From: DATJGR01 sp963787045
GTDB lineage: Bacteria; Pseudomonadota; Gammaproteobacteria; Pseudomonadales; Azotimanducaceae
DNA: 64,000 bases
Direction of reading: 5' to 3'
NCBI GenBank assembly: GCA_963787045.1
Contig: CAWBBR010000012.1
Location: 129,058 to 193,057, forward strand
Positions 43,713 through 53,159 of this stretch are shown in pieces (the stretch's first letter is position 1; each line of letters opens with the position of its first letter). The position numbers and the translations under genes were made by a program. The notes beneath the pieces were generated by a model. That model was not told the origin of the DNA. It made no database searches and saw nothing but the letters and a program-made list of their open reading frames with translations.

Positions 43713-44226
43713 TCAGCGCGCGCCGGCGTTCGGATCGTGGTATTTGCCTTTGCCCATCACTTTGTCGCTGCGGTGCGTCTTGTCGAGCGCGGCGACGGGA
43801 TCCGCGTCGGGGGGAAGATCGGTTACTTTCGTTCGCGCCTCGATGCGATCGTTGGCAAACGATAGCGCCTGTGCCGACAGATAGCCGCCGGTACCTGCCG
43901 AGCGCACGATCACGATGATCTCGTCGCGCTTGTCGCCGTCGATATCGGCGAGGCGTACGTCCTCGATCGTGCCGTCGCGCGGCAGCAGAACGCCGGATTC
44001 GAAAATCGTCGTATCGCCCGGTTGCGCGGCGCTCGCGGCATACAGCCGCACCGTGTAGCTGCCGATCGAGCGCGCTTCGAAATCGCCTTCCGCGACGATT
44101 GCAGTCTGGTTCTCGGGCAAAGCGAATCTTCTTCACGTAGCGCACGCTCGTTTCAGAAGGCTCCGCCGCTGCCAACGAAGCCGCCGCACACACCGTCAAC
44201 AACGCCGCAACGAAACCTCGGTTCAT
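43713..44226 (-). CDS. PliI-type periplasmic lysozyme inhibitor, one frame change
   Basis: Signal peptide MNRGFVAALLTVCAAASLAA at 44226, then EPSETSVRYVKKIRFA; the frame changes near 44120 and continues PENQTAIVAEGDFEARSIGS, TVRLYAASAAQPGDTTIF and RLADIDGDKRDEIIVIVRSAGTGGYLSA. This matches the PliI family, which blocks I-type (invertebrate) lysozyme in the periplasm. The conserved SGxGGY loop (here GTGGY) inserts into the lysozyme active site in known structures. Last gene of the 46299-43713 run. Confidence 0.78.
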
Positions 44227-44230
44227 CCAT

Positions 44231-44728
44231 CTACTCCTGTTGATCGTCGTCATCATCGCGCAGTTCTTCCTCGGTCGGCCGCTCGAACCAGGAAGCCCAG
44301 AGATCCAGGTATCGCTCTTCGATCGGAAACGTACCGGACGGCAGATTCGCGTTGCGCGCCGACAGGCGCCGCCACTGTTCGTCGCGGGTAATGTCCAGGA
44401 AGCAAACGACGGTACGCGCGCCGAGTGCTTTCGCGCGAGCCCGATAGTCGTCGCGTTCGGCGCGACTCCACACGCCCCAGTCGATCACCACGTCGACACC
44501 TCGCCGCAACGCCGCCGCCGCAACCTGCCACTGCAACGCTTCGACCGCCGTTCGCCGCTCACTCGGCGCGCCTTTCATCACTTCCGGCGCTTCGGGCTCG
44601 GGGCCGAACAGTTCGAACAACCATTCGTCTGCGGTGAGACGCAGCGCGGGCTGATCCTGCTCGATCTGTTTCGCGAGGGTCGTCTTACCGGAGCCCGGCA
44701 GTCCGCAGGTGAGAAACAGCGTTGCCAC
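44231..44728 (-). CDS. P-loop AAA-type small-molecule kinase
   Basis: A 165-residue zeta-toxin/Cobq-like kinase with Walker A FLTCGLPGSGKTTLAKQIE, LTADEWLFELFGPEP and VVIDWGVWSRAERDDYRARA, the pattern of the AAA_33 family common next to macrolide or chloramphenicol kinases. It ends in an acidic DDDDDQQE tail. One base separates it from the tyrosine phosphatase upstream. Confidence 0.85.
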   Translation of the reverse strand: MATLFLTCGLPGSGKTTLAKQIEQDQPALRLTADEWLFELFGPEPEAPEVMKGAPSERRTAVEALQWQVAAAALRRGVDVVIDWGVWSRAERDDYRARAKALGARTVVCFLDITRDEQWRRLSARNANLPSGTFPIEERYLDLWASWFERPTEEELRDDDDDQQE

Positions 44729-45263
44729 TCAGGCAGCGTCCGGCGGGAACCGCGACGGCATTTCGAACGGTTCGTTCTCATAGACCTCGATCCATGGCAA
44801 TCCGCGACCTGTTTCGGCAATCGCTCGATGCATGCGTCCGTCGCGCTTCATCACCGCGTCGGCGAGCGCGACCAGCGTCTCGTTGGGACGTGCGTTCGAC
44901 GATGCCGCGCGCAGCGCGCGCGCGATCACGAACTCGCTGGTACGCGGATTGTGCCGGCACGCGGCGATGAACGCGGTTGCGGTCGAGCGTCCGATGCCCG
45001 CCCGGCAATGCACCAGCATCGGACCGGCGCCAGTCGATCCATCGAGAAACGCGATCAGCTCGCGCGCGTGATCGTGCGTCGGCAGGTCTGTCCTTCGGTC
45101 GGCATGTGTATGTCGTGAAAGCGAAGCCGCAGATGCCGTCCGGCATAGGCGCTACCGAGTCGCGGAAACGCGAAGTCGGGATCGAGCACGCTGACGACGC
45201 GCTCGGCTGGCGCGCCGCGACGACTTCAGCAACCCACGACAAAGGACACACGAGAATCGTCAT
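44729..45263 (-). CDS. dual-specificity/tyrosine protein phosphatase, two frame changes
   Basis: Starts MTILVCPLSWVAEVVAAR at 45263; frame changes near 45205 (to RVVSVLDPDFAFPRLGSAYA) and 45085 (to THDHARELIAFLDGSTGAGP) precede the active site MLVHCRAGIGRSTATAFIAA, a perfect HCxxGxxRS. The acidic general acid may be the Asp in FHDIHMPTEG. About 178 residues. Paired with a P-loop kinase; target unknown. Confidence 0.82.
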
Positions 45264-45285
45264 CGCGGGCGGCCGACGCGCGACA

Positions 45286-45690
45286 TCATCCGGCGCGTGC
45301 GCGCTTGCGTTCTTCCCGTTCCAGCCTCACGGCCACCATCACCGCACCCGGGTCGATGGCGCGCGCGGCTACGGCGATTTCCCGATCGAGCCTCGGTCCG
45401 TTCACGCGATACGCCGCGCCGGCCGCGTCGCGCAGCAGAAAATAGCCGTCGACCATTTCGCGGCGGAACGAGACGTGATCCATCGTGATCGGCGACGTGA
45501 ACCGCTCCAGCCACGCCTGCAACTTCTCGTTCACCTCGTCCTCGCGATAGACGCGCGCAGATTCGAACTGCGCGCACGCGAGCGCGAACAACACCGTTTG
45601 ATCGCCGCGCTTCTTCGGCAACAGCGCGAGCGGCCCCGCATTGACGAGCCGCTTCACCACACTCAGCACCTGTTCGTGATTCAAAGCCAT
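45286..45690 (-). CDS. DUF2087 domain-containing protein
   Basis: A 134-residue protein; the DUF2087 core is YREDEVNEKLQAWLERFTS followed by DHVSFRREMVDGYFLLRDAAGAAYRV, found at the end of many small regulators. The N-terminal 45 residues (EQVLSVVKRLVNAGPLALLPKKRGDQTVL) resemble a winged helix. Probably regulatory, unproven. Intact. Confidence 0.85.
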   Translation of the reverse strand: MALNHEQVLSVVKRLVNAGPLALLPKKRGDQTVLFALACAQFESARVYREDEVNEKLQAWLERFTSPITMDHVSFRREMVDGYFLLRDAAGAAYRVNGPRLDREIAVAARAIDPGAVMVAVRLEREERKRARAG

Positions 45691-45723
45691 ACGTCCCGCA
45701 CCTCGTTGCGGTGATGTTCGTCT

Positions 45724-46299
45724 TCAACGCGCCTTGCGTCTTACGACCGGTCGCTGCGGCTTGCGACGCGCGACCTCTTCGAATCCGGCCGCGTCGTACA
45801 TCGACTTCGAACCGAACCACATCGAATCGTCGCGGCCGCGTTCGTTCTTGTCCACCGGATACGCTTCGAGCAAACGCGCGCCGCACTTCTTCGCATAGGC
45901 GATCGCACCGCGGAGGAGTTCGTGCGCAACGCCTTCGCCGCGAAATTCCGCCGGCACCACGAAACAGACGATCGACCACACCGGTTGATCGTCCACCGCC
46001 TTCATGACTTGCGAACGCTTCAACTTCGCGTAGTCCTCGCGCGGGCCGAGCGACACCCAGCCGACCGGCGTCTTGCCGCGGTATCCGATCAGACCCGGCG
46101 GCTTGCCGCTATCGACCAGTCGCTTCAGTGCAGCTCGGTTCGCGTTGGCGCGCGTCATGCCGGCCGGTACTTCGGACTCGCCGCTGCGACGATAAAACAT
46201 GCACCAGCAGCCACGCGCAATCGAACAGCCTTTCGCGTTGAAGATGGCTTCGAGGTCGCCCCAGCGTGCAGGGGTCAGCGGATGGACGGTCAGTTTCAT
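45724..46299 (-). CDS. GNAT acetyltransferase (CWCMFYR subgroup)
   Basis: A 191-residue relative of the 25.9 kb GNAT gene, sharing the cysteine block IARGCWCMFYRR and the ending AGFEEVARRKPQRPVVRRK. CoA loop PAEFRGEGVAHELLRGAIAY. First gene of the 46299-43713 run. Intact. The two paralogues in one window suggest a lineage-specific family. Confidence 0.85.
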   Translation of the reverse strand: MKLTVHPLTPARWGDLEAIFNAKGCSIARGCWCMFYRRSGESEVPAGMTRANANRAALKRLVDSGKPPGLIGYRGKTPVGWVSLGPREDYAKLKRSQVMKAVDDQPVWSIVCFVVPAEFRGEGVAHELLRGAIAYAKKCGARLLEAYPVDKNERGRDDSMWFGSKSMYDAAGFEEVARRKPQRPVVRRKAR

Positions 46300-46342
46300 T
46301 TCGATTCCGTTATGATCGCGACGATTTCAAATGGGGGACCTG

Positions 46343-47594
46343 ATGAAAATTCGATTCGCGATACTGGGTTTGGCGATTCTATCGGGCGTCGCGCTCGCCG
46401 CAACGTCGGGCACCGTCGGCGTGATGATCGGCGCGCCACCACCCGGCCGGAACAGGTCACGCTCGAGAACTGGCTGTCACCGGCGTTCAACGCGTGGTCG
46501 TTCGAGCATCTCGAAGCGATTCTGCCGACGACCACGGTAGACCGCGGCAACGGTGCAGTCAGCGCGCTCGAGCGCGACCGTACGACCTCGGCAACTTCGA
46601 ATTCGCCGATTTCACCGGCAAGAATCGCAACCTCTGCGCAGTTCCTCGAAGACCAGCACATCGATGCGCTGGTGCTGTGGTCGCACGGCAAGCTGCGCCA
46701 GGAGGTCTACCGGAACGGCGAGACGGCGCGTACGCGTCACCTGATGATGTCCGTCACGAAGTCGTTCACCGGGCTGGTGGCCGAAATGCTGATCGCCGAG
46801 GGCAAGCTCGACGAGACGAAACAGGTCACCGATTACGTGCCCGAGCTGAAGGGCAGTGCCTACGACGGCGCGACGCTGCGCAATCTGCTCAACATGGAAA
46901 TCGGCATCGACTTCTCCGAGGTCTACGACGATCCCAATTCGACGATCTACCAGTTCAGCTACGCCGCCGGTTCCGACCGATACCGCCCGGCGTGAAAGCG
47001 TTCCCGTCGCTGTATGAATTCCTGCCCTCCTGCGAAGAAAGGCGAACACGGTAAGGACTTCCACTACGTCACTGCGAATTCCGAGGTGCTCGGCTGGGTG
47101 GTGGAAAAGGTCGCCGGCAGCGGCTTTGCGCACGCGTTCGAACAGAAGCTGTTCACCAAAATCGGGCGGAACGCGACGCGTTCGTACGCCAGACCCGCAC
47201 GGCAAAGCCGTTTCAGGCGGCGGCCTCAACATTACGGCGCGCGACGCGCTGCGGCTGGCGGTGATGATGTCGCGCGAAGGCAACTTCAACGGCCAACAGA
47301 TCGTGCCGGCCGCGGTGGTTGCCGAAGATCGCCGCGGGCAGCACGCCGCGGCCGAGCCTCTGGGGCAACGAGAATGGCGGGCACGATCACTCGTACATGT
47401 CGCAGTGGTATATCGACCATTCGACCGGCGTCGTGTCTGCCGCGGGCATCCACGGCCAGACGATCTACTTCCTGCCGAAGAGCGACATCGCGATGGTCAC
47501 GCAGTCTTCGTATCCGGAGGCGGACGGTCCGTTCTTCGGCGTGCTCGACGGCTTCTTCGCTGCGGTCGCGAAGGAACTGAAGGGAAAACCGTAG
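46343..47594 (+). CDS. secreted beta-lactamase-fold serine hydrolase, about five frame changes
   Basis: Signal peptide MKIRFAILGLAILSGVALAA, then a fragmented but complete-looking domain: TLENWLSPAFNAWSFEHL, LGNFEFADFTGKNRNL, the nucleophile motif HLMMSVTKSFTGLVAEMLI (SxxK), YVTANSEVLGWVVEKVAGSG (YxN), and GGGLNITARDALRLAVMMSR and STGVVSAAGIHGQTIYFLP near the end (HGQ as third motif). Frame changes near 46440, 46560, 46985, 47175 and 47330. This resembles 6-aminohexanoate-dimer-hydrolase-like serine hydrolases. Confidence 0.78.
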
Positions 47595-47617
47595 GTCATT
47601 CGAGAGCCGTGCACAAC

Positions 47618-47640
47618 ACGGCGGGGATCGACCCCGCCGT
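47618..47640. terminator. hairpin between convergent genes
   Basis: Perfect 9-bp stem ACGGCGGGG / CCCCGCCGT with a 5-base loop (atcga), between the ends of the serine hydrolase and the shikimate dehydrogenase. Only TT follows on the plus strand, so termination strength is uncertain, but the position and symmetry fit a bidirectional terminator. Confidence 0.6.
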
Positions 47641-47654
47641 TTCGACGTGCGCAT

Positions 47655-48452
47655 TCAGGCGCCCATGAACGTCAGTATCAGCTCGAGTTGCGCTTCGAGC
47701 ATCGGCACGCCGGTGTGAATGCCGCGTCCGAGTCGTCGCGCGAGTTCGAGCAGGCGCGTCTGCTCGGGCGCAACCACGCACTCCGCGACGAGCGTGCTGC
47801 GTTCGATCACGGACTCCGGGAACGGCAATGCGTCGTCCGGCTTGCATGCCGAGCGACGTGCCGTTGATCGCGATGTCGAATCGGCGCGGCTCTGATCGAG
47901 GTCAGTGGTGACGGTGATGCCGGGAAACGCGCGGCGAACGCGCACCGCGAGTTCGTCTGCCTTCGACCGCGTCCGATTGACGATGCAGAGCGACGCGCAA
48001 CCGTGCTTCGCCAGCGCGAACGCCACAGCCGAAGCGGCGCCGCCGGCGCCGGCCAACAGGCAGCGAGCCCCGGCGACACGATGGCCGGCACGCGTGAGTC
48101 CGCCGACGAAACCCTCACCGTCGAGAATCGTGCCGACGAGCCGGCCGTCAGGACGCCGGCAGATCACGTTGACGGCGCCGACCAGACGCGCTTCCGGCGT
48201 CAACTCGTCGAGTAAGTCCGCCACCGCGATCTTGTGCGGCATCGATACGATCGCGCCGGCGAAGTTGCCCACCTGTCGCAATGCCGCAACGCAATTCGCC
48301 AGACCATCGGTGCCGACGTGCATCGGCACCAGCACGAATGCGCCGAACGTTCCGCGCCGCTCGAGCAGCGCGTTCACCATCGCTGGGCTGCGCGACCGGG
48401 CGACCGGGTCGGCAATCAGGCCGAGAATCTTCGTCGCACCGGTTATCGACAT
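47655..48452 (-). CDS. shikimate dehydrogenase family protein, one local out-of-frame patch
   Basis: N-terminal substrate domain TKILGLIADPVARSRSPAMVNALL with catalytic Lys in VSMPHKIAVADLL and Asp in ILDGEGFVGGL; NADP domain GARCLLAGAGGAASAVAFAL. Between about 47875 and 47845 the frame is off by one (expected INGTSLGM seen only in the neighbour frame), then restored at PDDALPFPESVIE. In the same unit as a cupin and an MFS transporter, it may belong to quinate/shikimate or related catabolism rather than the aro pathway. Confidence 0.82.
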   Translation of the reverse strand: MSITGATKILGLIADPVARSRSPAMVNALLERRGTFGAFVLVPMHVGTDGLANCVAALRQVGNFAGAIVSMPHKIAVADLLDELTPEARLVGAVNVICRRPDGRLVGTILDGEGFVGGLTRAGHRVAGARCLLAGAGGAASAVAFALAKHGCASLCIVNRTRSKADELAVRVRRAFPGITVTTDLDQSRADSTSRSTARRSACKPDDALPFPESVIERSTLVAECVVAPEQTRLLELARRLGRGIHTGVPMLEAQLELILTFMGA

Positions 48453-48476
48453 TGTTTTGCCCCCTGCGTCGATCCG

Positions 48477-48860
48477 TCAGGACCCGGATGGATAGACGAC
48501 TTCGTCGTCGGCGATCCGTTCGCCGACGATCAGGTACGTGAAAGTCTCGGCGCCGGTATTGTCGAGGTAGTGCGCTTCGGCCTGCCCCGCCGGAAAGCAG
48601 ACGAAGCTACCGGACGTAGTTCGAACTGTCCGGCGTCCGAGATGCAACGTCGCGCGGCCGCTGAGTGCGTACAGATGCTCCTCCTCCTTCGTGTGCCAAT
48701 GACCGGGTTTCGTATTCGATCCGGGCGGCAACTCCAGCAAGCCGACGCCGACCTTTGCGGCGCCGCCGACATCGCCGAGCGCTTTGCCGTGTATCTCCCG
48801 GTCGGTTCCCGCGTACCAGGTTTCGAACGCCACTTCGCCGACGTGCACTGGATGCTTCAC
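48477..48860 (-). CDS. small cupin protein
   Basis: A 127-residue single-domain cupin: motif 1 PGSNTKPGHWHTKEEEHLYALSG supplies the His-x-His/Glu metal site and motif 2 SFVCFPAGQAEAHYLDN the last His. Such proteins bind Fe or Mn and may be dioxygenases, isomerases or sensors. Located between the MFS transporter and AroE-like genes. Intact. Confidence 0.85.
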   Translation of the reverse strand: MKHPVHVGEVAFETWYAGTDREIHGKALGDVGGAAKVGVGLLELPPGSNTKPGHWHTKEEEHLYALSGRATLHLGRRTVRTTSGSFVCFPAGQAEAHYLDNTGAETFTYLIVGERIADDEVVYPSGS

Positions 48861-48868
48861 GTTCGCTG

Positions 48869-50182
48869 CTACGAAATTGCCGGTTCCGCGCGCACCGGAA
48901 GGTCGGCGAGCGCGGGCGCGGTTCGCATCCGCAATGTCGCGATGGCGCTGACGAACAACAGCGCAGCGAGCAGCAGCAGACCGCCGGTGAAACTACCGGT
49001 CGCCTCTTTCACGAGCCCCACCGCATAGGGGCCGACGAATCCGCCGAGGGCGCCGATCGTGTTGATCAACGCGATGCCGCCCGCGGACGCGCTGCTCGTC
49101 AGGAAGCGGCCCGGCAGCGCCCAGAACGGACCGCGGCTGCCGAGATCGCCGATCGCCGCAATGGTCAGCGCAATCATGCCGGGCACCGGCGACACCATGA
49201 ACGCGCTCAGCGTGAAACCGACCGCCGCGATGAACGCCGGCACCGCGATGTGCAGAATCCGCTCGCCGGTGCGATCGGAATTCACGCCGATGACCACCAT
49301 GCCGATCGCCGCGCCGATGTACGGAATCGCCGAAATCAAGCCGACTTCGAGATCGGTGAACCCCGACAGACCCTTGATGATCTGCGGCACCCACAACGTC
49401 AGACCGTAACTGCCGCACTGACACGCGAACATGATCAGCGCCAGCAACCACACCGTCGGGTGCAACAACGCCTGGCGCAGACCCACGCCGTGACGCGCCA
49501 GCGCCGCCTTCTGTTCTGCCTCGATGCATTCGCTCAGCCACGCGCGTTGATCGGGCGCCAGCCAGCGCGCCTGCGCAGGGCCGTCGGGCAGGTACGCCCA
49601 GACGACCACTCCGAGCACGATCGCCGGCGCGCCTTCGAGCAGGAACAACCATTGCCAGCCGGAGAGGCCCAACAGCCCATGCATGCCGAGCAGCAGTCCG
49701 GCGACCGGTCCGCCGACGACGATCGCGAGCGGAATGCCGATCATGAACATCGACACGGCTCGGGCGCGCTGTTCGGCCGGATACCAGTTCGACAGGTAAT
49801 AGATGATGCCGGGCAGGAAGCCCGCCTCGGCGACGCCGAGCAGGAATCGCAACACGTAGAAGCTCATCGGACTGCGCACGAACATCATCGCCACCGCGAG
49901 CACGCCCCACGTGACCATGATGCGCGCGATCCAACGCCGCGCGCCGACGCGCGCCAGTATCAGGTTGCTGGGAATTTCGCACAGCGCGTAGCCGATGAAG
50001 AACACGCCGGCGCCGAATCCATAGATCGACGCGCTGAAGCCGAGATCCTGGTTCATCTGCAGCGCGGCAAAACCGACGTTCACGCGGTCGAGCCATGCAA
50101 CGATGTAGAGCAGCAGCAGGAACGGGATCAGGCGCCACGTCACCTTCGCGATCGTCGCGCTTTCGAGCCCCTCTCTCGACAT
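48869..50182 (-). CDS. MFS transporter, anion:cation symporter (phthalate/tartrate) type
   Basis: A 437-residue, 12-helix transporter. The N-terminus KVTWRLIPFLLLLYIVAWLDRVNVGFA is the hallmark of the ACS family, which imports phthalate, tartrate, glucarate or 4-hydroxyphenylacetate. GFLPGIIYYLSNWYPAEQRARA is the family's second signature. Intact. Operon context with cupin and shikimate-dehydrogenase-like protein suggests uptake of a cyclic or sugar acid. Confidence 0.92.
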   Translation of the reverse strand: MSREGLESATIAKVTWRLIPFLLLLYIVAWLDRVNVGFAALQMNQDLGFSASIYGFGAGVFFIGYALCEIPSNLILARVGARRWIARIMVTWGVLAVAMMFVRSPMSFYVLRFLLGVAEAGFLPGIIYYLSNWYPAEQRARAVSMFMIGIPLAIVVGGPVAGLLLGMHGLLGLSGWQWLFLLEGAPAIVLGVVVWAYLPDGPAQARWLAPDQRAWLSECIEAEQKAALARHGVGLRQALLHPTVWLLALIMFACQCGSYGLTLWVPQIIKGLSGFTDLEVGLISAIPYIGAAIGMVVIGVNSDRTGERILHIAVPAFIAAVGFTLSAFMVSPVPGMIALTIAAIGDLGSRGPFWALPGRFLTSSASAGGIALINTIGALGGFVGPYAVGLVKEATGSFTGGLLLLAALLFVSAIATLRMRTAPALADLPVRAEPAIS

Positions 50183-50202
50183 CACCGAATCCCCCTCGTT
50201 CG

Positions 50203-51935
50203 TCAGCCGGTCGCGTCGCGCAGTGCGCTGCCCATCATCTGTTCGATCACGTGGCGCGTCATCGCCTGCGCCAGTTCGTGCTCGCCGATGAATACCTTGC
50301 CGGCGTTCTCCTTGCGCAGCAGCGCTCGCCTCTTCGTCGCTGTGCGTGCGCACCACCGTCTTCGACGTTCGGGTTCAGCGTCCGCGCGATCTCGATCATC
50401 TTGCGCGCACTGAACGTGTCGGGCGTCGCGATCACCAGCATCGCGCGCGCGCGCGATGTGCGCCTGGATCAGCACTGCCGGCTCGGACGCATCGCCCGAG
50501 ACGGCCGGAATGCTCCTGCGCGCAGCTGCTCGACGAGTTCGCGATTCTGCTCGGCGACCACGAACGGAATGCCGCTGCTGCGTCAAGCGCTTCGCGCGAT
50601 CCGCTCGCCCACGCGACCGTAGCCGACCAGCACCACCTGGCCGGTCAACAGGTACTCTGGCTCACCGTCATCGGCAGTTCGGCCAGCGGATCGTCGCGGC
50701 GCTCCAGTCGCGCGCGCAAGCGCCGAACGCGCCGCGGATCCAGCGTCTGCAGCGGCTCGATCGGCGTTGAACATCAGCGGGTTCAGCGCGATCGAAATCA
50801 GCGCGCCGGCGAGGATCAGGCTCTGCCCTTCGGCCGGCAGCAGATCCAGCGACACGCCGAGGCCCGCCAGGATGAACGAGAACTCGCCGATCTGCGCGAG
50901 GCTCGCCGACACCGTCAGCGCGGTGTTGAGCGGGTAGCGGAACGCCAGCACGAGCAGCGAACGCCGCCAGCGTCTTGCCGATCATGATGATCGCGACCAC
51001 CGCGAGCACGTGCAGCGGCTCGCGCACCAGCATCGCCGGGTCGAACAGCATGCCGACCGAGACGAAGAACAGCACCGAGAACGCGTCGCGCAGCGGCAGC
51101 GACTCCTCGGCCGCGCGGTGGCTGAACTACGATTCGCGCAGCACCATGCCGGCGAAGAACGCACCGAGCGCGAACGACACGCCGAACAGCTCCGCCGAAC
51201 CGTACGCGATGCCCACCGCCGCCGCGATCACGCACAGCGTGAACAGCTCGCGCGAGCCCGTGCGCGCGACCTGCCACAGCAGCCACGGAAACACGCGCCG
51301 GCCGACGACCAGCATGAACGCGACGAACAGCGCGACCTTGCCGAGCGTGACGCCGAACGCGGTCAACAGATCGCCGTTGGACATTTCGGCCTCGGCGCCG
51401 TTGCCGCCCAGCCAGCCCGACAACGCGCGGCAGCAGCACGAGCACCAGCACCATCACGAGGTCTTCGACGACCAGCCAGCCGACGGCGATGCGACCGTTG
51501 ATCGATTCGAGCATGGCCGCGGCTTTCGAGCGCCCGCAGCAGCACGACCGTGCTCGCTACCGACAGCGCCAGACCGAACACGATGCTGGCGCCGAGGCTC
51601 CAGCCCCACCACGTGGCCGTCAGCGCGCCGAGCGCGGTCGCGACGGCGATCTGCACGATCGCGCCCGGCAGCGCGATCCGGCGCACGTCGAGCAGATCGT
51701 CGAGCGAAAAGTGCAGACCGACGCCGAACATCAGCAGCATCACGCCGATCTCGGCGAGCTGCTGCGACAGCTCCATGTCGGCCACGAAGCCGGGCGTCGC
51801 CGGGCCGATGATGACGCCGGCGACCAGATAGCCGACGAGCGCGGGCAGGCGCAGCCGCACCGCGATCAAGCCGAGCACCAGCGCCAGCCCGAGCGCGGCC
51901 GCGATCGTCGTGATCAGGCTGATGCTATGCGGCAT
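50203..51935 (-). CDS. YbaL/KefB-like cation:proton antiporter with TrkA-N domain, many frame changes
   Basis: N-terminal CPA2 exchanger: LALVLGLIAVRLRLPALVGYLVAGVIIGP, ELSQQLAEIGVMLLMFGVGLHF, VFGLALSVASTVVLLRALES, then in alternating frames YGSAELFGVSFALGAFFAGMVLRES and LAQIGEFSFILAGLGVSLDLLP, and the Rossmann TrkA-N part (VVLVGYGRVGERIA, MLVIATPDTFSARKMIEIAR, RTHSDEEA). Ends near 50203. About ten frame changes, yet every motif is present. Start ATG 51935 (MPHSISLITT) overlaps the nitronate monooxygenase stop by 11 bp. Confidence 0.82.
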
Positions 51936-52980
51936 CGACTATGCCGGCCGCCAATTCGCGCGTCAGATCCGCCGCGGGAATCTCGCGGAATCCGGTCGGA
52001 TTCTGGCCGCACCACAACGGCGTGAAGTCGCCGCTGCCTTGCGCCTCCGCTTTCGCGCGGATCGGCGCCAGTGCGGCACCCGCCAACGGAAACGCCGGCA
52101 CCGACGTCGACATCGGACCCTGCTCGCGAACGATGCGATTGACGATGCCGCGCGCCGGTCGTCCGGTGAACACGTTGGTCAACGCGGTATGCCGCGCCGC
52201 ATCGCTCTTGAGGGCCGCGCGATGCACTGCGCTGATGGTGACTTCGGGGCACAACAGATACGCGCTGCCGACCTGCGCGGCCGCCGCGCCGAGCGACAGC
52301 ACCGCGGCAACTCCCTTTGCGTCGGCGATGCCGCCTGCGGCGACAACCGGCACCTTCACCACCCGCACGATCTGCGGCAGCAGCGCGAAGATGCCGATCT
52401 GCGTGGTGATGTCGCTGCTCAGAAACATGCCGCGATGCCCGCCCGCTTCGACACCCTGTGCGATGACGACATCGGCGCCGTGATCCTCGAGCCACCGCGC
52501 CTCGTCTACCGTGGTCGCCGACGACAGCACTGTGGCGCCCCACGCTTTCACGCGATCGACGAGATCGGCGGACGGCAGGCCGAAGTGGAAGCTGACGACC
52601 GGCGGCGCGAATTCGCTCAGCAGGTCGGCCAGCCCCGCATCGAACGGCCGACGGCCGCCGCCTTCCGGAATACCGGCGGGATCGATCGCGAACTCGCGGT
52701 AGTACGGCGCGAGTCCGCCGCGCCACGCCGCTTCGCGCGCCGCATCGGCGACCGGCGGCACGTGGCAGAAACAATTCACGTTGAACGGACGGTTCGTGCC
52801 GGCCCGCACCGACTTCAACTCCGCGCGCATCGCATCCGCCCCGAACATCGCGGTCGGCAGCGAACCGAGTCCGCCGGCGTTGCTGACGGCGATCGCGAGT
52901 GCGCTGCCCTGCACGCCGGCCATCGGCGCCTGAATGATCGGAATCGATATGCCGAGGCGCTTCTGCAGGTTCCTGTCCAT
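51925..52980 (-). CDS. nitronate monooxygenase (2-nitropropane dioxygenase family)
   Basis: A 351-residue FMN-dependent TIM barrel: IPIIQAPMAGVQGSALAIAVSNAGGLGSL, VISFHFGLP-like PPVVSFHFGLPSADLVDRV, then DVVIAQGVEAGGHRG and VPVVAAGGIADAKGVAAVL with the phosphate-binding GSAYLLC. Catalytic His is in EAGGHRG. It oxidises alkyl nitronates. Intact and probably the first gene of the run 52980-47655. Confidence 0.92.
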   Translation of the reverse strand: MDRNLQKRLGISIPIIQAPMAGVQGSALAIAVSNAGGLGSLPTAMFGADAMRAELKSVRAGTNRPFNVNCFCHVPPVADAAREAAWRGGLAPYYREFAIDPAGIPEGGGRRPFDAGLADLLSEFAPPVVSFHFGLPSADLVDRVKAWGATVLSSATTVDEARWLEDHGADVVIAQGVEAGGHRGMFLSSDITTQIGIFALLPQIVRVVKVPVVAAGGIADAKGVAAVLSLGAAAAQVGSAYLLCPEVTISAVHRAALKSDAARHTALTNVFTGRPARGIVNRIVREQGPMSTSVPAFPLAGAALAPIRAKAEAQGSGDFTPLWCGQNPTGFREIPAADLTRELAAGIVDAA

Positions 52981-53159
52981 GATTTCGTGTACCTATATAC
53001 GTACGTCATGTGTCGCGCCGTGCGACCCGGCGGCCCTCCCGCGCCGGTGTCCGATTGCAGCATACCGTGCGTCCGGCTGATCCAGAGAATCGATACAAGA
53101 CTGCTCTTTCGGATTTTTCGCTCGTAGCATCGCGGTGTTGGTCAACCGGGGCACACGCG

